From Actinomycetota bacterium (GTDB lineage Bacteria > Actinomycetota > Actinomycetes > Nanopelagicales > Nanopelagicaceae): DNA of 53,682 bases. Below the pieces are notes generated by a model. The model worked only from the letters and a program-made list of their open reading frames with translations, was not told the origin of the DNA and made no database searches. Both the position numbers and the translations under genes were made by a program. Positions 47,728 through 53,682 of the stretch are shown in pieces. Every line of letters starts with the position of its first letter. Within the stretch, counting starts at the first letter, position 1. Location: contig RGZI01000002.1 of the NCBI GenBank assembly GCA_010031635.1, positions 1 through 53,682 on the forward strand, written 5' to 3'.

Positions 47728-48912
47728 ATGTTGAGATGGCTAACTGCAGGAGAGTCCCACGGACCAGTTTTGACCGCGATTTTAGAAGGGTTGCCGGCTC
47801 AGGTAGAGGTCACCAGTGCCGATTTGGATTACCACCTACGCAGACGCCGTCTAGGGGTTGGCCGAGGTGCGCGGCAGAGTTTTGAAGCGGATCAGATCAG
47901 TATTTTGGGCGGTATCCGGCATGGTTTAACTCAAGGTGGACCGATCGCAATTCAGGTCGCCAATAGTGAATGGCCAAAATGGCAGGTTGTAATGGGGGCT
48001 GACCCAATAGATCCTGCTGAACTCGAAGGATTGGCGCGGAACGCACCATTAACCCGTCCACGACCTGGACATGCAGATTTAGTTGGAATGCAAAAATATG
48101 ATTTTGATGACGCACGTCCGATTTTAGAGAGAGCGAGTGCGCGTGAAACTGCGGCACGAGTTGCACTTGGCGCAGTAGCGCGAGCATTTCTGCAACAAGC
48201 AGCAGGTGTCACAATTTTGTCTCATGTAATTTCAATTGGTTCAGCCAGAGTTCCCGAAGGTTACGCGATGCCTACCGCCCACCAAATGGAGAGCATTGAT
48301 GCTGATCCAGTACGAGCAAGTGATCCAGCAAGTAGTTTGCGGATGGTTGCTGAAATCGAAGATGCTCATCTAGCCGGAGACACCTTGGGTGGAGTTGTTG
48401 AAGTTTTAGCTTTTGGTTTGCCTGCCGGTCTTGGTTCACATGTCCATTGGGATCGCAGACTTGATGGCCGTATTGCTGGAGCGATGATGAGTATCCAAGC
48501 CATGAAAGGTGTTGAAATCGGCGATGGTTTTACCACTGCGACTCGTCGTGGATCAGTTGCACATGATGAGATTGAATTAAATCCGGATGGAACTGTAAAA
48601 CGTAGATCAGGACGCGCTGGCGGAACTGAAGGTGGAATGAGTACTGGTGAATTGCTAAGAGTAAGAGTTGCAATGAAACCGATATCTACAGTGCCACGCG
48701 CATTGGATACTATCGATACCTCGACCATGCAACCTGCGAAAGCGATCAATCAGAGATCAGATGTATGCGCAGTGCCAGCATCAGGTGTAGTTGCTGAAGC
48801 AATGCTGGCTTTAGTTTTGGCAGATGCATTGCTAGAAAAATTTGGTGGAGATAGTTTGGGTGAGACGAAACGAAATCTGGATTCCTACTTAAACACCCGC
48901 ACAATAAAGTAA
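47728..48912 (+). CDS. aroC: Chorismate synthase
   Basis: FMN-dependent last step of the shikimate pathway, giving chorismate. Signature blocks are [17 protein letters not shown] at the N-terminus, [40 protein letters not shown], and the C-terminal [15 protein letters not shown]. The 394-residue length is normal for actinobacteria. Chorismate made here also feeds pabB-pabC encoded earlier in the window. Confidence 0.97.
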   Translation: MLRWLTAGESHGPVLTAILEGLPAQVEVTSADLDYHLRRRRLGVGRGARQSFEADQISILGGIRHGLTQGGPIAIQVANSEWPKWQVVMGADPIDPAELEGLARNAPLTRPRPGHADLVGMQKYDFDDARPILERASARETAARVALGAVARAFLQQAAGVTILSHVISIGSARVPEGYAMPTAHQMESIDADPVRASDPASSLRMVAEIEDAHLAGDTLGGVVEVLAFGLPAGLGSHVHWDRRLDGRIAGAMMSIQAMKGVEIGDGFTTATRRGSVAHDEIELNPDGTVKRRSGRAGGTEGGMSTGELLRVRVAMKPISTVPRALDTIDTSTMQPAKAINQRSDVCAVPASGVVAEAMLALVLADALLEKFGGDSLGETKRNLDSYLNTRTIK

Positions 48913-48918
48913 TTTCCC

Positions 48919-49428
48919 ATGCCACCTAAAATTGTTTTAATCGGCCCACCTGGTTGTGGAAAAAGCACAGTTGGACGTGGACTAAGTCATGAACTGAAGC
49001 TGAGTTTTTCAGATACAGATTCAATGATTGAAGATCGAGAGAAAACTTCGATCTCAGATATTTTTACGGAACAAGGAGAAGGATATTTTCGGGCGATCGA
49101 AGAAGAAGTGGTTGCGCAGGCTTTAAGTACCGAGAATGGGGTTTTGTCATTAGGTGGGGGAGCGATTTTAAGTGAAGTAACTCAAGAACTTCTCCGTAAC
49201 TCAGGAAGTGAGATCGTGTTCCTGGATGTTTCGATAACAGGTGCTGCGCCAAGAATTGGTTTTAATAGAGACCGTCCACTGTTAATTGATAATCCACGCG
49301 CAAGATGGGTTGCTCTTATGGCGCAACGTCGGCATATTTATGAATCTTTAGCTACTCATGTGATTAACACAGATGACAAAAGCCCTAACGAGACGGTGGA
49401 TTCACTGCGGAAGGAGTTGTCGAAATGA
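48919..49428 (+). CDS. aroK: Shikimate kinase
   Basis: P-loop kinase phosphorylating shikimate. Walker A is GPPGCGKSTVGR, substrate Asp/Arg residues lie in DTDSMIE and GYFRAIEEE, then SLGGGAIL, and the lid carries NRDRPLL. Length is 169. It is in the aroC-aroK-aroB operon, 6 bases after aroC and overlapping aroB by 4 bases. Confidence 0.95.
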   Translation: MPPKIVLIGPPGCGKSTVGRGLSHELKLSFSDTDSMIEDREKTSISDIFTEQGEGYFRAIEEEVVAQALSTENGVLSLGGGAILSEVTQELLRNSGSEIVFLDVSITGAAPRIGFNRDRPLLIDNPRARWVALMAQRRHIYESLATHVINTDDKSPNETVDSLRKELSK

Positions 49429-50489
49429 AGAAGATTAATATTTCAGCCGAACATAAATATCAAGTTTTGATTGGTGATCTTGATGTAGGGAATTTAAAAC
49501 CTTTGTTGAAGGATTGCTCAAAAGTCGCACTTTTGTATCCTGCTGAAATAAGTGAAGTTGTTGATAAAATTTCGGCCGAATGGGATTTGCAACAGGAATT
49601 AGTAATGATCGAACTTCCAGAGGGAGAATCTCAAAAGAGCGCAGAGGTATTAATTGAAATTTGGAATACTTTATCTGCTCACAATTTTACCCGCCGCGAT
49701 TGGATCATTGGCATCGGTGGAGGCGCCACCACTGATCTAGCTGGATTTGCGGCTGCCTCATGGTTGCGTGGGGTCAATTGGGCAAGTATTCCGACAACAG
49801 TCGCCGGAATGGTCGATGCAGCTATCGGAGGAAAGACTGGAATAAATATTCCGGCTGGTAAAAATTTGGTAGGTGCGTTTCACTCACCACAAATAGTATT
49901 TGTTGACCCGAACTTTCTAGAAACACTTCCGATCGACGAATTGCGCTCTGGCCTGGCAGAAATTATTAAATGTGGCTTTATTGCAGATGAAGAGATACTT
50001 AAGATCTTCGAAGCAAATTCGCAGAGATTGTTGCAGTGGAATTCACCTCAGTTACTAGAGATTATTCAACGTTCTATTCAGGTCAAGGCTGATGTAGTTT
50101 CTGCCGATCTAAAAGAAGCTTTATTACGCGAGATTTTGAATTACGGCCACACACTGGGACATGCGATCGAAGCAGTTGAAGAGTTCACCTGGAGACATGG
50201 AGATGCGGTCTCTGTTGGAATGGTTTTCGCCGCCGAATTAGCACTACAAGTTGGTTTTTGTGATCAAAAATTTGTTGATAGACATCGCGCAATTTTATCT
50301 TCGGTTGGTTTGCCAACTTCTTACAAAAAATCGGCATTGCCGGAATTAGTTGAGCGGATGGGTCGCGATAAGAAAGTAAGAAATGGGCAACTGCGCTTTG
50401 TGTTGCTTGAAAATGTGGAAAAAATTAAACGGCTCGAAGGAGCGTCTGAATCAGATCTGGCGATCGCTTATGAGAAAATATCGTTATGA
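49425..50489 (+). CDS. aroB: 3-dehydroquinate synthase
   Basis: NAD- and zinc-dependent cyclisation of DAHP to 3-dehydroquinate. It has the NAD-binding GIGGGATTDLAGFAAASWLRG, the PTTVAGMVDAAIGGKTGIN block, and zinc ligands in GLAEIIKCG, NYGHTLGHAIE and WRHGDAVSVGM. It has 354 residues. Overlaps with aroK and aroQ show tight coupling. Confidence 0.96.
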   Translation: MKKINISAEHKYQVLIGDLDVGNLKPLLKDCSKVALLYPAEISEVVDKISAEWDLQQELVMIELPEGESQKSAEVLIEIWNTLSAHNFTRRDWIIGIGGGATTDLAGFAAASWLRGVNWASIPTTVAGMVDAAIGGKTGINIPAGKNLVGAFHSPQIVFVDPNFLETLPIDELRSGLAEIIKCGFIADEEILKIFEANSQRLLQWNSPQLLEIIQRSIQVKADVVSADLKEALLREILNYGHTLGHAIEAVEEFTWRHGDAVSVGMVFAAELALQVGFCDQKFVDRHRAILSSVGLPTSYKKSALPELVERMGRDKKVRNGQLRFVLLENVEKIKRLEGASESDLAIAYEKISL

Positions 50490-50920
50490 ATATTTGGGTA
50501 ATTAATGGACCTAATCTTGGAAGATTAGACCTGCGCGATAGCGCCACTTACGGAGATATCACTTACCCTGATTTAGTAGCTTTTTGTGAGAAAAGTGGAA
50601 AAGACTTAGGGCATACAGTTTCAGTCTTTCAAAGCGATGACGAAACTGAAATTATTCATTTGTTACATAAAGCAGCGGATGAGAAAGTACCAGTAATTAT
50701 CAACCCCGCCGCCTTTACTCATTATTCCTATGCAATTAGAGATGCCGTTGCAATGTTGAAAGCTCCGGTAATTGAAGTGCACTTATCAAATCCATTATCC
50801 AGAGAAGAGTTTCGCCATACCTCTGTTGTTTCAGGAGTAGTAAATGGAACTATTGGTGGATTTGGATTGAACTCATATGAATTGGCTTTGCGGGCAATTT
50901 CAACAATAAAAGCAAGGTAG
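50486..50920 (+). CDS. aroQ: 3-dehydroquinate dehydratase, type II
   Basis: Small dodecameric type II dehydroquinase. Catalytic Tyr lies in SATYGDI and the active-site loop is [17 protein letters not shown]. It differs from the usual NLLGxRxP sequence but keeps the Arg. [17 protein letters not shown] holds the Asn and His region, and [15 protein letters not shown] the conserved substrate-binding His/Asn/Arg. Length is 144. It overlaps aroB by 4 bases. Confidence 0.93.
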   Translation: MNIWVINGPNLGRLDLRDSATYGDITYPDLVAFCEKSGKDLGHTVSVFQSDDETEIIHLLHKAADEKVPVIINPAAFTHYSYAIRDAVAMLKAPVIEVHLSNPLSREEFRHTSVVSGVVNGTIGGFGLNSYELALRAISTIKAR

Positions 50921-50960
50921 AATCACCTCACTCTTTAAATATTTAGGATTGGAATCCAAA

Positions 50961-51521
50961 TTGGCTACTACCAATGATTTGAAAAATGGCATCACGTTGA
51001 ATATCGATAACCAACTTTGGAATGTGGTTGAGTTTCAGCATGTCAAACCTGGAAAGGGTCCAGCTTTCGTACGGACCAAACTAAAGCATCTGCTTTCTGG
51101 CAAGGTAGTAGATAAAACCTTTAACGCCGGCTTGAAGATCGAAGTTGCCACAGTTGACAAGCGCGATATGACTTATCTATATAAAGATGGCGACGATTTT
51201 GTATTTATGGATAAAGAAACTTACGACCAGATGACGATCACTGCTGCAACGGTAGGAGATGCTGCAAATTACATGTTGGAGGAAGTTAAAGCCGTTGTTG
51301 CAGTCTACGAAGGTGAACCATTATTTATTGAGTTGCCAGCATCTGTTGAATTAAAAATTACTTATACAGAGCCCGGTTTACAAGGTGACCGTTCTAGCGC
51401 TGGAAGCAAGCCAGCAACTTTAGAAACTGGAGTTGAAATTCAAGTACCGTTATTTATTAATCAAGATGAAAAGGTTCGCGTCGACACCAGAGATGGTTCG
51501 TACCTGGGTCGCGTTAACTAA
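50961..51521 (+). CDS. efp: Translation elongation factor P
   Basis: Relieves ribosome stalling at polyproline. Domain I starts ATTNDLKNG and holds the loop [12 protein letters not shown] with the Lys that in other bacteria may be modified. Domains II and III follow, with the C-terminal signature [24 protein letters not shown] choose TTG 50961 because conserved ATTNDL follows directly and GGA lies 8 bases upstream; the TTG at 50949 would add four residues. The protein has 186 residues. nusB starts at the base after the stop region (shared A/ATG). Confidence 0.95.
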   Translation: MATTNDLKNGITLNIDNQLWNVVEFQHVKPGKGPAFVRTKLKHLLSGKVVDKTFNAGLKIEVATVDKRDMTYLYKDGDDFVFMDKETYDQMTITAATVGDAANYMLEEVKAVVAVYEGEPLFIELPASVELKITYTEPGLQGDRSSAGSKPATLETGVEIQVPLFINQDEKVRVDTRDGSYLGRVN

Positions 51522-51943
51522 TGTCAGCAAGATCAAAGGGGCGAAAACGGGCTTTAGATATTTTGTATGAAGCAGAGTTACGCGGCCGTGCGGCAACGGC
51601 ATTTCTAGAAGAACGGTTAGATGAGAACACTCCAGCGATTGCCGAGTTTGCCCGTCTGCTGGTAAATGGAGTTATGGCATATAAATTCGAGATAGATAAT
51701 GCAATTACTGCTCATGCAAAGGAGTGGGATCTCGACCGCTTGCCTGGAATAGATCGCAATATTTTGCGAATTGCTATCTATGAAATTAAATGGTGTTCAG
51801 ATGTACCAAATGCAGTGGCGATCGATGAGGCTGTAAGTATGGCTAAGAATCTTTCAACTGATGATTCCGCCGGATTCATAAATGGCGTTCTCGGTGAGAT
51901 AAATAGAGAGTTACTAGTTACGCCTGCTGTTGGGGATGTATAA
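51521..51943 (+). CDS. nusB: Transcription antitermination factor NusB
   Basis: RNA-binding subunit of the rRNA antitermination complex. The all-helical NusB pattern is present: RSKGRKRALDILYEAELRG at the start, WDLDRLPGIDRNILRIAIYEI in the middle and VAIDEAVSMAKNLSTDDSAGFINGVL near the end. Length (140) is typical. It is directly downstream of efp and convergent with the bldD homologue, overlapping its 3' end by 26 bases. Confidence 0.94.
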   Translation: MSARSKGRKRALDILYEAELRGRAATAFLEERLDENTPAIAEFARLLVNGVMAYKFEIDNAITAHAKEWDLDRLPGIDRNILRIAIYEIKWCSDVPNAVAIDEAVSMAKNLSTDDSAGFINGVLGEINRELLVTPAVGDV

Positions 51944-52409
51944 GAACGCCCCATTTTTCAAATTGTTCAAAGAGCGCAACTTCGCTTGTTTCAAACAAGA
52001 TCGCCAAGGTTTCTAAATCACTTTTTCGCAGTGAGAGCATTTGCCCATTCCAATCTTCACGTTTTGTAGTAATGGCTGAGATATATCGTCGAGCAGGTGC
52101 TACCTCTTCTCCGAGTCCTCCCAAATTACGGAATTTATGTAAATCAAGAATTAACTGCTTAACCTCTATTTTGTTTTGACTAGGCATTGAAAAACATGAT
52201 GAGATCGGCACTTGGTAGAAATGTAATAGTTCAGCTAATTTTCCGACCGAAAGAGCGCGATCGGCCCGTTCATATGATCCAATTACAACCGCTTTCCAAT
52301 GCCCATGAGATCTCTTTTCTACCTCCTGCAAACTCATCTTTTGTGATTTGCGGATTATCCGTAATCGCGCACCCAACTCCTGGGCTGCTTGTTTCTTAAT
52401 CTCTTCCAT
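51918..52409 (-). CDS. bldD: BldD-like transcriptional regulator
   Basis: Homologue of actinobacterial BldD. Residues 10-75 form a helix-turn-helix domain (LGARLRIIRKSQKMSLQEVE, then VVIGSYERADRALSVGKLAEL). Residues 85-155 match the BldD C-terminal domain that binds c-di-GMP. The known BldD binding signature RGD-x8-RxxD appears as RED (117-119) and RKSD (128-131) with exactly the same spacing, only Gly replaced by Glu. Position next to nusB is conserved. ATG 52409 is chosen; AAGGTAGG is its ribosome site but lies inside a strong terminator-like hairpin. The longer TTG 52454 frame would run through that hairpin and is unlikely. Confidence 0.9.
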   Translation of the reverse strand: MEEIKKQAAQELGARLRIIRKSQKMSLQEVEKRSHGHWKAVVIGSYERADRALSVGKLAELLHFYQVPISSCFSMPSQNKIEVKQLILDLHKFRNLGGLGEEVAPARRYISAITTKREDWNGQMLSLRKSDLETLAILFETSEVALFEQFEKWGVLIHPQQQA

Positions 52410-52410
52410 T

Positions 52411-52451
52411 AAAAAACCTACCTTCCGTTGATTTACAACGAAAGGTAGGTT
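52411..52451 (-). terminator. Intrinsic terminator-like hairpin overlapping the bldD ribosome binding site
   Basis: On the minus strand a 15-bp stem (52436-52450 with 52416-52430, one G-U pair, loop TAAAT) is followed by six T's and then the bldD ATG after one base. It would end transcripts of the upstream dehydratase gene (minus strand) and also hides the bldD ribosome site (AAGGTAGG) in the stem, so it could act as an attenuator. Confidence 0.75.
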
Positions 52452-52490
52452 CAATTACTACTTACGGCAATTAACTATCCACAGCTATGG

Positions 52491-52530
52491 ATTATGGTCG
52501 CTTATGGTCTCCTATGGTCTCCTATGGTCT
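52491..52530. repeat. Four 10-bp tandem units at the stop codon of the RspA-like gene
   Basis: Units ATTATGGTCG, CTTATGGTCT, CCTATGGTCT and CCTATGGTCT lie head to tail on the + strand. In the minus direction the rightmost unit contains the TAG stop of the dehydratase gene, and the others repeat a TAG or TAA. Probably a slippage duplication at the gene end. Confidence 0.8.
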
Positions 52531-53682
52531 CCATGCACCACCATCTGGAGTTCGGGCCGTCGTCCACATATCTTTAACTGCATCTTTGTTATCGCACGGG
52601 AATTGCGCTGCCAATTTCTCATCGATGTCGATTCCTAGGCCTGGTTTGTCATTTGGATAGACATATCCACCCTTAAGAATTGGAGTTCCAGGGAATACCT
52701 CTTGAATTTTGTCAGAGGGTCCCCACCATTCCTGAACACCAAAGTTTGCAGAGCTAACATCGATATGCAAATTAGCGGCGTGACCAATTGGAGAGACATC
52801 TCCCGGACCATGCCATGCAGTTCGAACGCTAAATGCTTCACAAAGGTGTGCCAATTTCTTGGCTGGGGTAATTCCACCAATTGTGCTGATGTGACAACGA
52901 ATGAAATCGATTAGCCGATTTTGAATCAAAGGCAACCACTCTTGCGGGTGGGTAAATAATTCACCCATCGCAACTGGTGTGGAACTTTGATTTCGCATAA
53001 TTGCAAACCAGTCAACTTGTTCCGGCGCAAGTGCATCCTCTAAGAAAAATAAACGGTATGGCTCTAAATTTTTAGATAAACGAATTGCTTCAATTGGTGC
53101 CAATCGTTCATGTACATCATGTAAAAGTTCGATGTCATGTCCAACTGTGTTACGCATATGTTCAAATAATTTAACGGTATTGCGGGCATAACCGTGCGGA
53201 TCAAAGTAAGCACCAGGAAGTGCACCTTCTGGAGATTTGATCTGATCGATCCGGCCACCATAACCGCCCATTTGGCAACGGATATAAAGCAGACCTTGTT
53301 CCATATATTTACGAACATTGTCTTCAACTTCAGTTAAGGATTTGCCATCAGCATGACGATAGACAGCTGCGGCTTCGCGGGTTTTTCCGCCAAGCAAGTC
53401 ATAGACCGGCATTCCAGCAACTTTGCCTTTGATATCCCAAAGTGCCATATCAATACCGGAAACGGCGTTGTTGGTGATCGGCCCGTTGCGCCAATATGCG
53501 CTAGTCATACAGGTCTGCCAAATATCTTCGATTTGAGCAACATCGCGGCCGATTAAGAATGGCGCCAAATACTCATCAATTGCGGTAGCTACAGCGAGGT
53601 AGCGTTGTGTGAAAGTGGCGCACCCAAGTCCATACAGACCAGGTTCTGAGGTTTCAATTTTGACGATTACTAGCGGAATTTT
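52522..53682 (-). CDS. Mannonate dehydratase/RspA family enzyme (enolase superfamily), 5'-partial
   Basis: Enolase-superfamily member of the ManD/RspA type, related to D-mannonate and D-gluconate dehydratases. It has the subfamily's long loop (KSPEGALPGAYFDP), metal-site regions in LLHDVHERL, FFLEDALAPEQ and VAMGELFTHPQEW, the catalytic HGPGDVSPIGH, and the C-terminal GGYVYPNDKPGLGIDIDE. The frame stays open to the window edge (continuing through PGLYGLGCATFTQRY), so the N-terminus lies outside and the ATG-like start inside the window is not the real one. It is upstream of bldD on the same strand. Substrate unknown; likely sugar-acid catabolism. Confidence 0.88.
   Translation of the reverse strand, partial: KIPLVIVKIETSEPGLYGLGCATFTQRYLAVATAIDEYLAPFLIGRDVAQIEDIWQTCMTSAYWRNGPITNNAVSGIDMALWDIKGKVAGMPVYDLLGGKTREAAAVYRHADGKSLTEVEDNVRKYMEQGLLYIRCQMGGYGGRIDQIKSPEGALPGAYFDPHGYARNTVKLFEHMRNTVGHDIELLHDVHERLAPIEAIRLSKNLEPYRLFFLEDALAPEQVDWFAIMRNQSSTPVAMGELFTHPQEWLPLIQNRLIDFIRCHISTIGGITPAKKLAHLCEAFSVRTAWHGPGDVSPIGHAANLHIDVSSANFGVQEWWGPSDKIQEVFPGTPILKGGYVYPNDKPGLGIDIDEKLAAQFPCDNKDAVKDMWTTARTPDGGAWRP

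Noticed and set aside
1-53682. CRISPR arrays, rRNA genes, transposases or phage genes
   Set aside because: No regularly spaced repeats, rRNA-like sequence, transposase or phage-structural motifs were seen.

Overview
The window reads as chromosomal DNA from a low-GC, streamlined actinobacterium. Freshwater Nanopelagicales (acI, Planktophila-like) is the best guess. The evidence is a long conserved actinobacterial gene order running thrS-pgsA-acyltransferase-pimA-pdxST-yebC-ruvCAB-secDF-rel-hisS-aspS-rarA-alaS-ruvX-mltG-aroE-aroC-aroK-aroB-aroQ-efp-nusB-bldD, together with AT-rich codons, very short or overlapping gene junctions and few intergenic spaces. The lineage is inference; no rRNA gene lies in the window.

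Region 1 (1-12 kb) is accessory. It holds a GNAT acetyltransferase, three exported or probably exported proteins that share a 24-residue C-terminal tag with two Cys 16 residues apart, and a sugar-uptake and oxidation cluster. That cluster contains an SMP-30 lactonase, an enolase-superfamily dehydratase, a solute-binding lipoprotein, an intra-operon terminator, a permease that fuses both membrane subunits in one chain, a mutarotase-like epimerase and an SDR dehydrogenase. Together these would take up a sugar, equilibrate its anomers, oxidise it to a lactone, open the lactone and dehydrate the acid. The block lies beside tRNA-Val(GAC). A 42-bp copy of the 3' part of that tRNA brackets a 1.4-kb segment carrying only a tagged trypsin-like protease, which looks like an integration scar.

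Region 2 (12-14 kb) holds an ABC exporter gene squeezed between tRNA-Val and a damaged tRNA-Gly(GCC). Both gene ends run into tRNA sequence and the conserved N-terminus has no usable start codon.

Region 3 (14-52 kb) is mostly housekeeping: pabB-pabC, thrS, the phosphatidylinositol and PIM membrane module, PLP synthesis, Holliday-junction resolution, SecDF, stringent response, three aminoacyl-tRNA synthetases, an FtsH-like AAA protease, alaS-ruvX-mltG, the shikimate operon, efp, nusB and a BldD homologue. Odd points are a degenerate EF-G-like G domain beside thrS, a rarA gene with an internal deletion and frameshift, and a strong terminator hairpin that contains the bldD ribosome binding site. 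yajC, apt and rpsD are absent from positions where many relatives carry them.

Region 4 (52.5 kb to the end) begins another catabolic gene, a mannonate-dehydratase/RspA family enzyme cut by the window edge.

The most novel candidates are the shared C-terminal tag with its protease, and the tRNA-Val-bounded element.
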